Source: Streptomyces marispadix (GTDB taxonomy: Bacteria > Actinomycetota > Actinomycetes > Streptomycetales > Streptomycetaceae). Taken from it: a DNA stretch of 64,000 nucleotides. Location of the stretch: positions 4,316,501 through 4,380,500 of the forward strand of contig NZ_JAKWJU010000002.1 in NCBI RefSeq assembly GCF_022524345.1, given 5' to 3'. Made by a program: the position numbers and the translations under genes. Below, piece after piece: positions 42,301 through 50,206 of the stretch (positions are counted from its first letter, which is position 1; every line of letters begins with the position of its first letter). The notes below the pieces were generated by a model. The model saw only the letters and a program-made list of their open reading frames with translations. It did no database searches and had not been told where the DNA came from.

Positions 42301-42967
42301 ACTGGGCATCGGCGGACTGCCCTTCGAGGCGACCGAGTTGCACATGCCCGAGGGCAGCAGGCTCGTGCTGTTCACCGACGGCCTCGTCGAACGCCGCGAC
42401 CAGGACATCGACACCGGGCTCCAGATGCTCCGCGAGACCCTCGAAGGCGCCGACCAGTCGCCCGAGTCGACCTGCGACGCCGTCCTCGACGGCCTCCTCC
42501 CGGAGCTTCAGAGCGACGACATCGCGCTCCTCGTCGCCCGTACGCAGGCGCTGGGCGCAAGCCAAGTCGCGGAATGGGACGTGGAGTCCGACCCCTCCGC
42601 CGTCGCCGACGTGCGCGCCTCCGCCGCGCCACAGCTCGCGGCGTGGGACCTCGAAGAGCAAGGCTTCATCACGGAGCTGATCCTCAGCGAACTGATCACC
42701 AACGCGATCCGCCACGCGTCCGGGCCCATCAACGTGCGCCTGATACGCGACCGTTCGCTCATCTGCGAGGTCTCCGACCAGAGCAGCACCTCACCGCACC
42801 TGCGCTACGCCGCCACCACGGACGAGGGCGGACGCGGCCTCTTCCTCGTCTCCCAGCTCGCCGAACGCTGGGGCACCCGCTACACCAAGGACGGCAAAGT
42901 CATCTGGGCCGAACAGGCGATCCCTCATCCCCGCCGAACGACCGACGCGGCCCACGGACCGTCCTGA
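39317..42967 (+). CDS. Sodium:solute symporter fused to STAC-like, GAF, SpoIIE phosphatase and HATPase domains
   Basis: This is a 1216-residue multidomain membrane sensor. Residues about 1-530 form a 13-helix SSS symporter (AVYETAWAYYGNVGGAAMSG, LADFVSARYGKSAALGGL, AQFAPAIVGGLFWKGGT). Residues about 545-590 (RVTVGELQTLLERFLGREG) resemble the STAC linker of CbrA-type transporter kinases. A GAF domain follows (about 650-835), then a PP2C/SpoIIE phosphatase (about 858-1075) with GVGGDWFDV, MGDVVGHGLHAA, LFTDGLVERRDQD and SDDIALLVA. A C-terminal RsbW-like HATPase (about 1085-1205) has LSELITNAIRHASG and DEGGRGLFLVSQ. No histidine-kinase H box is seen. It should couple transport or solute sensing to partner switching of an anti-sigma antagonist. 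The substrate is unknown. Confidence 0.92.
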   Translation: MLLQTWVVVAVSVIYLGLLFAVAFYADRRADAGRSVISSATVYALSLAVYETAWAYYGNVGGAAMSGVGFLSFSLGPTLMLALGWLVLRRIIRISRRHRITSLADFVSARYGKSAALGGLVTAIAVVGVVPYISLQLKAVSNTFEILRRHPDVTSTSELGHIPLFQDTGLYAALLLAAFAILFGTRHLDATERHEGMVAAIAFESVVKLVMFLAVGIFVTFWAFDGFGDLFSQAADAGFTQLFTLRENTGYGEWIWLTALSMLAIVLLPRQWQITIVENVDERHLKRAMWLFPLYLLVINIFVLPIGAGGLLRFGDSVDADTYVLTLPMAEGQQALALLAFIGGLSAGTAMIIVETVALSTMVSNSVVMPLLLRGKSRLTRREDLTGLVLGIRRATIVLVLLLGYTYFRLAGEGPGLTAIGTVSFAAVAQFAPAIVGGLFWKGGTRQGALAGLVAGFAVWAYTLLLPSFADAGLLPDSILREGPLGIELLRPQHLFGLEGMDPVSHAMFWSALLNVGGYVTVSLAGGPDASERAQAVQFVDILAEPARERHRQARVTVGELQTLLERFLGREGARRALRSYPGKSPDSPAAEAAPELVHHAEVQLAGSVGTASARLAVATVAGEEQIGTDEVIEMLGEASQRVEVARKRLALLYDASGGIGTTLDVTRTAEELAQVAVPRFADYVTVDLAEPVLHGDEPGVDGTGTATGDGSTRMQRTAFSGIHDDAPLFPLGETITFGPSTPQARSIESGQAVLVPRLSHSSGWHIDHARASRILDYGIHSLITAPLPARGATLGVVNFWRSEKPEPFEQDDLFLASELAARAAVCLDNARRYTREHGMAVTLQRSLLPRALPEQNAVEVASRYLPAQEGVGGDWFDVIPLPGARVALVMGDVVGHGLHAAATMGRLRTAVHNFSSLDLPPDELLGHLDELVTRIDQDAIEAGDETAITGATCLYAVYDSISRNCAVARAGHPTPALARPCGTVEFLDVPSGLPLGIGGLPFEATELHMPEGSRLVLFTDGLVERRDQDIDTGLQMLRETLEGADQSPESTCDAVLDGLLPELQSDDIALLVARTQALGASQVAEWDVESDPSAVADVRASAAPQLAAWDLEEQGFITELILSELITNAIRHASGPINVRLIRDRSLICEVSDQSSTSPHLRYAATTDEGGRGLFLVSQLAERWGTRYTKDGKVIWAEQAIPHPRRTTDAAHGPS

Positions 42968-43112
42968 GTGCAACGGGACAGTCCTGCGCTGCGCGCCGGC
43001 CCGTGGCCGGGCATGAGCGCCGAGCCGGCAGCGAACCCTCGGCCCCGGTCAGCTCGGACCGCGACGCCCGGTACCAAAGGTGACGAGGCCTGCTGGTTCT
43101 CGTCGACGCCGG

Positions 43113-43775
43113 TCACTCCGCGGGCGCCACCCCGACCGGGCACGCGACGCCCGTCCCCCCGATCCCGCAGTACCCCGCCGGGTTCTTGTCGAGGTACTGC
43201 TGGTGGTAGCCCTCCGCCGGGTAGAACGGCCGGGGGTCCGCGGAGAGGATCTCCGTGGTGATGGATTTGTGGCCCGCGGAGGTGAGGACCTTCTGGTAGG
43301 CGTCGCGGGAGGTCTCCGCCGCGGACTGCTGTGCCGGGCCGTGGGTGTAGATCGCCGAGCGGTACTGGGTGCCGGTGTCGTTGCCCTGGCGGAAGCCCTG
43401 GGTCGGGTCGTGGGACTCCCAGAAGAGTTTCAGCAGCGTCTCGTACGAGATCTTCGCCGGGTCGTAGACGACGCGCACGGCCTCGGTGTGCCCGGTCATG
43501 CCGGAGCAGACCTCTTCGTAGGTCGGGTTGGGGGTGTGGCCGCCCTGGTAGCCGACGAGGGTCGTCCAGACGCCGTCCGCGCGCCAGAAGACGCGCTCCG
43601 CGCCCCAGAAGCAGCCGAGGCCGAAGTCGGCGGTCTCGAAGCCCTCCGGGTATGGGCCCAGCAGTGGGTTGCCGAGCACGGTGTGGCGGTCGGGGAGCCT
43701 GAATTCGCGTTCGGCGCGGCCCGGAAGGGCCTCGTCCGCGGTGGGGAGGTTGTTCTTGTGGCTGCCGAACAGCAT
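43113..43775 (-). CDS. msrA: Peptide methionine sulfoxide reductase MsrA (copy 2)
   Basis: This 220-residue MsrA has catalytic [64 protein letters not shown] and the C-terminal resolving Cys in [11 protein letters not shown]. It starts at ATG 43775 ([11 protein letters not shown]), with GGGAG upstream; the longer frame is unsupported. It is the copy at the locus where S. coelicolor, from memory, has its msrA. Reducing power may come from thioredoxin or mycothiol/mycoredoxin; the nearby mca gene points to thiol metabolism. Confidence 0.95.
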   Translation of the reverse strand: MLFGSHKNNLPTADEALPGRAEREFRLPDRHTVLGNPLLGPYPEGFETADFGLGCFWGAERVFWRADGVWTTLVGYQGGHTPNPTYEEVCSGMTGHTEAVRVVYDPAKISYETLLKLFWESHDPTQGFRQGNDTGTQYRSAIYTHGPAQQSAAETSRDAYQKVLTSAGHKSITTEILSADPRPFYPAEGYHQQYLDKNPAGYCGIGGTGVACPVGVAPAE

Positions 43776-43818
43776 GGCGGAACTCCCGTCGTACGTGTCG
43801 TACGTCTCGTCGTACCGG

Positions 43819-44196
43819 TCAGACTCCGGGTCCGGAACCCTTCGCATCCCGGGAAGTGTTCCGGGACGCGGACGAGGAGGGGGCGCCGGACGCGGCTCCC
43901 GAGGACCCGGAGGCCCCGGAGGTCGCGCCCTCGGCGCGCGTGACGCTCGACGCCTCCCGGCCGCCGGTGCCGGCGGCTCCCTGCGCGCCGCCCGCATCCG
44001 CTCCGGGCGGCGCCTCCTCGAAGTCGACCTTCTGCATGTGCCGGTGCATCGACTTCATCAGCATCCACACCGCGATTCCCATCACGGCGAAGACGACGAA
44101 GCCGAGAATGCCTGGGGTCACCTTGTTCTCATCCAGGTCCTTCGCCAGCGGAAGGGCCTGGACGACGGCGGTCTGGGCCGGACTCGTCAGGGTCAT
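43819..44196 (-). CDS. Small membrane protein downstream of mca
   Basis: This 125-residue protein has one transmembrane helix (about residues 29-48, [20 protein letters not shown]) followed by [12 protein letters not shown] and a long Gly/Ala/Ser-rich tail. ATG 44196 is 4 nt after the mca stop, and AAGG overlaps that stop as ribosome binding site, so translation is coupled. Conserved position after mca in Streptomyces is recalled. Function unknown; perhaps it tethers or assists thiol detoxification. Confidence 0.8.
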   Translation of the reverse strand: MTLTSPAQTAVVQALPLAKDLDENKVTPGILGFVVFAVMGIAVWMLMKSMHRHMQKVDFEEAPPGADAGGAQGAAGTGGREASSVTRAEGATSGASGSSGAASGAPSSSASRNTSRDAKGSGPGV

Positions 44197-44200
44197 GCCT

Positions 44201-45070
44201 TCAATTGTCGCGGATGCCCGCGAAGAGGTCGTCCTCGGGTAGCGAGGTGTCCACGAGCGACTTCGCGAGCTCGTACTCCTCCGTCGGCCAGACCTCCCGC
44301 TGGAACTCCAGCGGCACCCGGAACCAGCCGCCGTCGGGGTCGATCTGAGTGGCGTGCGCGATGAGCGCCTTGTCGCGGATCTCGAAGAAGTCGCCGCACG
44401 GCACATATGTGGTGAGCGTCCGCTCGCGGCCCATCGACTTCCACCGCTCCAGCCACTCCCCGTAGGGGGAGTCGAGGCCGCGCTCCAGCAGGCCCTTGTG
44501 CAGTGCCTCGGTGCGGGGCCGGTTGAAGCCCTGGTTGTAGTAGATCTTCTGCGGCTGCCACACGGGGCCGGCCTCCGGATACCGCTCCGGGTCGCCGGCG
44601 GCATCGAAGGCCACCATGGAGATCTTGTGCGTCATGATGTGGTCGGGGTGGGGGTAGCCGCCGTTCTCGTCGTACGTCGTCATCACGTGCGGCTTGAACT
44701 CGCGGATCAGGCGCACTAGCGCGCCCGCGGCCTCGTCCACGTCCTGGAGAGCGAAGCAGCCCTCCGGCAGCGGCGGCAGCGGGTCGCCCTCGGGCAGCCC
44801 GGAGTCGACGAAGCCGAGCCATGCCTGCTTCACGCCGAGGATCTCCCGGGCCTCGTCCATCTCCTTCTTGCGGACCTCGTGGATGTGCTCCTCGATGTAC
44901 GGGTCGCCCTGGAGCTTCGGGTTGAGGATGGAGCCGCGCTCGCCCCCTGTGCAGGTCGCGACCAGCACGTCCACCCCCTCGGATACGTACTTGGCCATCG
45001 TGGCCGCACCCTTGCTCGACTCGTCGTCGGGATGCGCGTGTACGGCCATCAGTCGCAGCTGCTCAGTCAA
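44201..45070 (-). CDS. mca: Mycothiol S-conjugate amidase
   Basis: This 289-residue zinc amidase cleaves mycothiol S-conjugates of toxins into a mercapturic acid, which is exported, and GlcN-Ins, which is recycled. The zinc ligands are in MAVHAHPDDESSKG and YPHPDHIMTHK (HPDD...H pattern). NQGFNRPRTEALH and TLTTYVPCGDFFEIRDKALI distinguish Mca from the deacetylase MshB. It starts with TTG at 45070 (TTG ACT GAG CAG), with GAGGA 8 nt upstream; this matches the conserved N-terminus MT-QLRLMAVHAHPDDE. A small membrane protein gene is coupled downstream. Confidence 0.95.
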   Translation of the reverse strand: MTEQLRLMAVHAHPDDESSKGAATMAKYVSEGVDVLVATCTGGERGSILNPKLQGDPYIEEHIHEVRKKEMDEAREILGVKQAWLGFVDSGLPEGDPLPPLPEGCFALQDVDEAAGALVRLIREFKPHVMTTYDENGGYPHPDHIMTHKISMVAFDAAGDPERYPEAGPVWQPQKIYYNQGFNRPRTEALHKGLLERGLDSPYGEWLERWKSMGRERTLTTYVPCGDFFEIRDKALIAHATQIDPDGGWFRVPLEFQREVWPTEEYELAKSLVDTSLPEDDLFAGIRDN

Positions 45071-45183
45071 GACTCGGTCCTCGTCAACTCGTCATGGCGG
45101 GCGACACCTATAGTGACCGAATCGGCATCCCGATGTATTCCCGATTCCCGTCCCCCCTCGATGCGACGAAAGTGGACCCGGCC

Positions 45184-45687
45184 ATGGTTGACGTGCGATC
45201 CGCGGACGGCGGGCGGCCCGTGGACGGCGGACGGGGCGCTGAGGACGAACGGTCACACGAGGGCGGTCTGCCACGGGGACGGTACGGCCGCTACGGGGCG
45301 ACCGGCGGCGGCCCCGGACGCGACGCCCGTACGGACCGGCGGCTGAAGATCGTCGGCGGGGTGCTGGGCGTGCTGTCGCTCGCCGGGATCGGCTGGATCG
45401 GCGCGGACTACGTCGGAGGGCAGCCCGTCAGCGGGCAGGTGATCAAGTTCAAGGTCGTCTCCGGTCGTACGGTGGAAGTGCACCTGGAGGTCCGCAAGGA
45501 CGCGGGCGCGCAGGGCGTGTGCACGCTGCGTGCGCGGGCCGCCGACGGGGCGGAGGTCGGACGCAAGGACGTGACGGTCGCGGGCGGCGCGGAGCAGGTC
45601 GACACGGTCGCTTCGCTGCGTACGACGAGGCGTGCCACGAGCGCGGAGCTGCTGGGCTGCGAACCCCGGGAAACCGAAGGTCACTGA
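45184..45687 (+). CDS. DUF4307-type single-pass membrane protein
   Basis: This 167-residue protein has an N-terminal Gly/Arg/Asp-rich segment containing the conserved GLPRGRYGR, one membrane helix (LKIVGGVLGVLSLAGIGWIG) and an extracytoplasmic beta domain (VIKFKVVSGRTVEVHLEVRK, VCTLRARAADGAEVGRKDV, ending ELLGC). Two Cys may pair. The start is uncertain: the frame is open from ATG 45094, but TATAGT (45108-45113) looks like a -10 just downstream, so the ATG at 45184 was chosen. It is divergent from mca. The family is actinobacterial, with unknown function. Confidence 0.75.
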   Translation: MVDVRSADGGRPVDGGRGAEDERSHEGGLPRGRYGRYGATGGGPGRDARTDRRLKIVGGVLGVLSLAGIGWIGADYVGGQPVSGQVIKFKVVSGRTVEVHLEVRKDAGAQGVCTLRARAADGAEVGRKDVTVAGGAEQVDTVASLRTTRRATSAELLGCEPRETEGH

Positions 45688-45815
45688 CCTGCGCGGCGTT
45701 CGGCCTTCTTCCCTTTTCCACCGCAATTGTTAGGCTCGTAGTTTCCGCCCCACCCTGAAGGCGCAGCCTCTGGGCAGGGCGATGTTTTTATTCCCAGTAC
45801 CGACGAGGAGCACCT

Positions 45816-46313
45816 GTGACCCAGACCAGCGACAACGTCACCTGGCTCACCCAGGAGGCGTACGACCAGCTCAAGGCCGAGCTGGAGTACCTGTCGGGTC
45901 CTGCACGTACCGAGATCTCCAAGAAGATCGAGGCAGCTCGCGAGGAGGGCGACCTCCGCGAGAACGGCGGGTACCACGCGGCCAAGGAGGAGCAGGGCAA
46001 GCAGGAGCTGCGCGTACGCCAGCTCGAACAGCTTCTGGAGAACGCCAAGGTCGGCGAGGCTCCCGCGGACACCGGAGTGGTGGCGCCCGGCATGGTCGTG
46101 ACGATCGCCTTCGACGGTGACGAGGACGACACTGTGACTTTTCTGCTCGCGTCGCGTGAGTACGCGAGCTCCGACATCGAGACGTACTCGCCGCAGTCCC
46201 CGCTGGGCAGCGGCGTCAACGGCAAGAAGGTCGGCACGGACGCCGAGTACGAGCTGCCCAACGGCAAGATGGCGTCGGTGAAGATCCTGGATGCGAAGCC
46301 GTACCAGGGCTGA
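45816..46313 (+). CDS. greA: Transcription elongation factor GreA
   Basis: This 165-residue factor rescues backtracked RNA polymerase by stimulating transcript cleavage. The N-terminal coiled coil carries the acidic tip IEAAREEGDLRENGGYHAAK with the DLREN Asp/Glu pair. The C-terminal FKBP-like domain includes SPLGSGVNGKKVGTDAEYEL. A moderate insertion (AFDGDEDDTVTFLLASREY) is usual for actinobacterial GreA. GTG 45816 has GAGGAG 6 nt upstream. A TAGGCT box (45731-45736) is a possible -10. A perfect terminator follows at 46357. Confidence 0.95.
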   Translation: MTQTSDNVTWLTQEAYDQLKAELEYLSGPARTEISKKIEAAREEGDLRENGGYHAAKEEQGKQELRVRQLEQLLENAKVGEAPADTGVVAPGMVVTIAFDGDEDDTVTFLLASREYASSDIETYSPQSPLGSGVNGKKVGTDAEYELPNGKMASVKILDAKPYQG

Positions 46314-46356
46314 GGGCGTCCGCCGTCGCGGCGGCGCACGCGGAGGAAGACGACGG

Positions 46357-46387
46357 TGGGCCCCGGCCGGGAAGGCCGGGGCCCACT
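46357..46387. terminator. Terminator between greA and the convergent ABC exporter
   Basis: GTGGGCCCCGGCC pairs perfectly with GGCCGGGGCCCAC around GGGAA (13 bp). Confidence 0.85.
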
Positions 46388-46433
46388 GCTGCGCTGCGCT
46401 GCCGTGCCGGTGAGGCGGGCAGGGCGGGGGGTC

Positions 46434-47297
46434 TCAGGTCGTCGACTTGTACTTCCGTACGGCCAGCGTGCGGAAGAAGGCGATGATGACGATCGACCAG
46501 ATCAGCGAGGCCCACGCCGGGTGCTGCATCGGCCAGGCGTCGGGCACCGGATAGTTCTGCGGAAGGTTGCCGAACAGCTCCCGGCACGCCTGGACCGTCG
46601 CGCTGAACGGATTCCACTCGGCGAAATGCCGCAGCACAGTCGGCATGTTCTGCGAGGGGACGAAGGCGTTCGAGATGAACGTCAGCGGGAAGAGCCAGAT
46701 CAGCCCGCCGGAGGTGGCCGCCTCGGGTGTGCGGACCGTCAGGCCGATCAGCGCGCCGATCCACGTGAACGCATAGCCGAGAAGGAGCAGCAGGCCGAAC
46801 CCGGCCAGCACCCTCAGCCCGTTCTCATGGGTGCGCCAGCCGACGAGGAGTGCCACCAGGGCGAGGACTATCAGCGTCAGCCCGGTCTGCACGAGGTCGG
46901 CGAGCGTACGCCCCGTGAGCACCGCGCCCCGGGCCATCGGCAGGGAACGGAAGCGGTCGATGAGGCCCTTGTGCATGTCCTCGGCGATGCCCGCGCCCGC
47001 TCCCGCGGTGGCGAAGGTGACGGTCTGGGCGAAGATGCCCGCCATCAGGAACTCGCGGTACAGGCCCGGGTCGAGGCCGGCTCCCGGGAGGTTGATGGAG
47101 CCGCCGAAGACGTAGCTGAAGAGCACCACGAACATGATGGGCTGGAAGAGCCCGAAGACGACGACCTCGGGGATGCGGAGCATCCTGATGAGGTTGCGCT
47201 TGGCGACCGTGAGGGAGTCGCGCACGGACTGGCGGAGGCCGCCGCCGGCCGGGGCGGCCGGGCCGGGGGCCGTCGGTGCCGTGGTCGTGGCAGTCAC
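46434..47297 (-). CDS. ABC-2 type transporter permease (DrrB-like)
   Basis: This 287-residue permease has six predicted helices. Typical stretches are LRIPEVVVFGLFQPIMFVVL, YREFLMAGIFAQTVTFATAG, DRFRSLPMARGAVLTGR (coupling helix), LTFISNAFVPSQNMP and AEWNPFSATVQACRELF, as in daunorubicin-resistance DrrB. GTG 47297 overlaps the ATPase stop by four bases, so the two proteins are made together. GAAGGAGA precedes it. It forms the membrane part of the exporter with the ATPase; the exported compound is unknown. Confidence 0.93.
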   Translation of the reverse strand: MTATTTAPTAPGPAAPAGGGLRQSVRDSLTVAKRNLIRMLRIPEVVVFGLFQPIMFVVLFSYVFGGSINLPGAGLDPGLYREFLMAGIFAQTVTFATAGAGAGIAEDMHKGLIDRFRSLPMARGAVLTGRTLADLVQTGLTLIVLALVALLVGWRTHENGLRVLAGFGLLLLLGYAFTWIGALIGLTVRTPEAATSGGLIWLFPLTFISNAFVPSQNMPTVLRHFAEWNPFSATVQACRELFGNLPQNYPVPDAWPMQHPAWASLIWSIVIIAFFRTLAVRKYKSTT

Positions 47298-48349
47298 TTG
47301 ACGGTCTCCTTCTTCTGCTTCCTGTTCTTGCGCTTCTGCTTCTTGCCCCCCGGGGCGCCGTCGGCCGCGGCCGTGCCGCCGTTGCCGTCGTCCTCCTCGG
47401 CCGCGTGGCCGGTGAGGGTGATGAAGACGTCGTCGAGGGTGGGGCGGCGCAGGCCGATGTCGTCGATCTCGACGCCCTGGCCGTCGAGTTCGCGGATGAC
47501 CTCGGCGAGCAGCTTCGCGCCGCCGGTGACGGGGACGGTCAGCCTGCGGGTGTGGTGTTCGACGGTGACGCCCTCCGGGCCGGTGCCCGGGAGGCTGTGC
47601 TTGGCGAGGAGGCCCTCGGCCGTGGCGATCTCGTCGCGGTCGTGCACGACGACCTCGATGCGCTCGCCGCCCGTCTGCGCCTTGAGCTGGTCGGAGGTTC
47701 CGCGGGCGATGACCTTGCCGTGGTCGACCACGGCGATGTCGTGGGCGAGGCGGTCGGCCTCCTCCAGATACTGCGTGGTGAGCAGGAGGGTGGTGCCGCC
47801 GGCGACCAACTCCTCGATGACCTCCCACAGTTGGAGCCGGTTACGGGGATCGAGCCCGGTGGTCGGCTCGTCCATGAACATCACCGGCGGGCGGACGACG
47901 AGTGCTGCCGCCAGGTCGAGACGCCTGCGCATGCCGCCGGAGTACGTCTTGGCCGTGCGGTCCGCGGCGTCCGCGAGGTTGAAGCGTTCCAGCAGCTCGC
48001 CTGCCCGCTGCTTCGCGTCCCGCGCGGTGAGCTGGTAGAGCTGCCCGACCATCCGCAGGTTCTCCCTGCCGGTCAGATACTCGTCGATGGCGGCGAACTG
48101 GCCGGAGAGGCCGATGGAACGCCGCACTTCGTTGGGCTGCTTGAGGACGTCGAGCCCGGCCACGACAGCCTTGCCGCTGTCGGGCCGGATGAGGGTGGTG
48201 AGCACCCGCACGGCAGTGGTCTTGCCGGCGCCGTTCGGTCCGAGAAGACCGAGCACGGTGCCCTCGGGGACATCGAGGTCGACGCCGTCCAGTGCCCTTA
48301 CCTCGCCGAAGGTCTTCACAAGACCCTCGGCGTAAATGGCGCCTGGCAT
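47294..48349 (-). CDS. ABC transporter ATP-binding protein (DrrA-like)
   Basis: This 351-residue ATPase energises the adjacent permease. Walker A is LLGPNGAGKTTAVRVL, the signature is KTYSGGMRRRLDLAAAL and Walker B is PPVMFMDEPTTGLDPR, followed by QYLEEADRLAHDIAVVDHG. The C-terminal DrrA domain with RRPTLDDVFITLTGH couples to DrrB-type permeases. A Lys/Arg-rich tail (KKQKRKNRKQKK) ends the protein. ATG 48349 has GGGAG 8 nt upstream. The promoter at 48457-48486 carries a TetR-like dyad. Confidence 0.94.
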   Translation of the reverse strand: MPGAIYAEGLVKTFGEVRALDGVDLDVPEGTVLGLLGPNGAGKTTAVRVLTTLIRPDSGKAVVAGLDVLKQPNEVRRSIGLSGQFAAIDEYLTGRENLRMVGQLYQLTARDAKQRAGELLERFNLADAADRTAKTYSGGMRRRLDLAAALVVRPPVMFMDEPTTGLDPRNRLQLWEVIEELVAGGTTLLLTTQYLEEADRLAHDIAVVDHGKVIARGTSDQLKAQTGGERIEVVVHDRDEIATAEGLLAKHSLPGTGPEGVTVEHHTRRLTVPVTGGAKLLAEVIRELDGQGVEIDDIGLRRPTLDDVFITLTGHAAEEDDGNGGTAAADGAPGGKKQKRKNRKQKKETVK

Positions 48350-48456
48350 AAGTGGGCTCCCAGATATGGAGAAGTGACGGTGAATGAGCGAAACGTGCGT
48401 ACCGGAGATGTCCGGCACACAGTGAAAAGACTGTTCTGCATCGCTGGCAGGCCAGC

Positions 48457-48486
48457 AGTATGAGTGAACGCGATGTATCGCGTCAA
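48457..48486 (-). promoter_or_regulatory. Promoter and operator of the ABC exporter operon
   Basis: Minus strand TTGACG (48481-48486) and CATACT (48457-48462), 18-nt spacer. The dyad ACGCGA-TGTA-TCGCGT (48468-48483) overlaps the -35 and spacer, ideal for a TetR-type repressor. A second dyad GCTGGC-AG-GCCAGC (48443-48456) lies just downstream. No regulator gene is adjacent. The rest of 48350-48723 holds no recognised gene. Confidence 0.6.
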
Positions 48487-48723
48487 TCGATTTACGGATG
48501 ACTCGCGACAGTCGTGAGTGCGTGGGTGGCTGCTGCGGACGCTGTGCCCCGGTGTCGAGCAGATCGCGTCCGGGTCGTGGTGCGGATGCGCGCGAGCGCG
48601 TGGACCTGGATGTTCGGGCTGGAAGACGGCTGCCGCGACCCCCCTTTCGTACCGTCTGCTCCTGCGCCCCTCCGCCAGGACCTCCCTGCGACTACGACGT
48701 ATGACCGCCGGGGTGTGCCGGAC

Positions 48724-50034
48724 TCATCGGGTGAGGACGACCGTGTACCCCGCCGCGCGGAGCTTGGCCGCGACCTCCTCGCAGTGCTCCGGTCCCTTCG
48801 TCTCCAAGTGCAGTTCCACCTCCACCTCGTCGAGCCCGAGCCGTGGGTCAGTCCGTACATGGCTTACGTCGAGGACGTTAGCGTCCGCCACTGACAATTC
48901 CCTCAGCAGAGCCGCGAGGGCCCCCGGGCGGTCGGTCAGCCGCAGCCGCAGCGACAGATAGCGCCCCGCCGCCGCCATGCCGTGCCGCAGGGTCTGCTGC
49001 ATGACCAGCGGGTCGACGTTGCCCCCCGACAGCACCGCCACGACGGGCCCCTCCACCGACTCCGGGCGTGAGAGCAGCGCCGCGACGGGACTGGCGCCCG
49101 CCGGTTCGACCACCAGCTTCGCCCGCTCCAGGCAGAGCAGCAGCGCGCTGGAGAGGGCGTCCTCGGACACCGTACGGACCTCGTCGACGAGGTCGCCAAC
49201 GATTTCGAACGGCACGTCGCCCGGCCGCCCCACCTTGATGCCGTCGGCCATCGTCGACACCGAGTCCAGCACCACCGGCTTCCCGGCCGCGAGAGACGGC
49301 GGATACGCGGCGGCCCCCTCGGCCTGCACGCCGATGATCCGTACGTCGGGGCGGAGTTCCTTCACGGCGACGGCGATGCCCGCGATCAGGCCGCCGCCCC
49401 CGACGCCGACGACGATCGTGCGCACCTCGGGGCACTGCTCCAGGATCTCCAGGCCGAGCGTGCCCTGGCCCGCCACCACGTCGGGGTGGTCGAAGGGGTG
49501 GATGAAGACGGCGCCGGTCTGCCGTGCGTACTCCTGCGCGGCGTGCAGGGTCTCGTCCACGACCTGGCCGCGCATCCGTACCTCCGCGCCGTAGTCGCGG
49601 GTGGCGGCGACCTTCGGCAGCGGGGCGCCCTCCGGCATGAACACCGTGGAGGTCACCCCGAGCAGCGAGGCCGCAAGGGCGACGCCCTGCGCGTGGTTGC
49701 CCGCGCTGGCCGCGACGACGCCGCGCTCACGCTCCCGCGGTGAGAGCCCGGCGATGCGCACATACGCCCCGCGCAGCTTGAACGAGCCCGTGCGCTGGAG
49801 GTTCTCGCACTTGAGATGCACGGGTGAGCCGACGAGGGAGCTGAGGTGCCGGCTGCCTTCCATCGACGTCGTACGGGCGACACCGGTGAGCGTCTTCTGG
49901 GCGGCGCGCACGTCGTCGACGGTGACGGCCGTGACCGGCGTCTTCGGCGACGGGGATGTTGCGGACGCCGTCGCGGCGGGCGTCGTCGAGGACGACGCGG
50001 ATACCGCTGAGGCGTCGGGGGCGGGGGAGACCAT
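48724..50034 (-). CDS. ilvA: Threonine ammonia-lyase (threonine dehydratase)
   Basis: This 436-residue PLP enzyme converts L-threonine to 2-oxobutanoate plus ammonia, feeding isoleucine synthesis or catabolism. The PLP lysine is in QRTGSFKLRGAYVRI, the phosphate loop is VVGVGGGGLIAGIAV, and VVAASAGNHAQGVALAA binds the cofactor. A single C-terminal ACT-like domain (LRLRLTDRPGALAALLRELS, ELHLETKGPEHCEEV) marks the short-regulatory type rather than the two-ACT biosynthetic IlvA. The N-terminal about 35 residues are Ser/Ala/Pro-rich and variable. It is divergent from a MarR regulator gene. Confidence 0.93.
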   Translation of the reverse strand: MVSPAPDASAVSASSSTTPAATASATSPSPKTPVTAVTVDDVRAAQKTLTGVARTTSMEGSRHLSSLVGSPVHLKCENLQRTGSFKLRGAYVRIAGLSPRERERGVVAASAGNHAQGVALAASLLGVTSTVFMPEGAPLPKVAATRDYGAEVRMRGQVVDETLHAAQEYARQTGAVFIHPFDHPDVVAGQGTLGLEILEQCPEVRTIVVGVGGGGLIAGIAVAVKELRPDVRIIGVQAEGAAAYPPSLAAGKPVVLDSVSTMADGIKVGRPGDVPFEIVGDLVDEVRTVSEDALSSALLLCLERAKLVVEPAGASPVAALLSRPESVEGPVVAVLSGGNVDPLVMQQTLRHGMAAAGRYLSLRLRLTDRPGALAALLRELSVADANVLDVSHVRTDPRLGLDEVEVELHLETKGPEHCEEVAAKLRAAGYTVVLTR

Positions 50035-50206
50035 GGCGTCAGTGTCGCAGTTCGGGGGCCTGAGGGCGCCGCGAGGTTCGGGGCCGGTTCACGCAGCCCC
50101 GGTACGTGGCGCGCGCTCGCCGCGTACTCTGGGCAGCACAATCAGGTCTTTTCAGTGTCCCTTGGAAGTTCCCGGTGGAACCTCCCGAAGAAGCGAGCAC
50201 CTCGGC

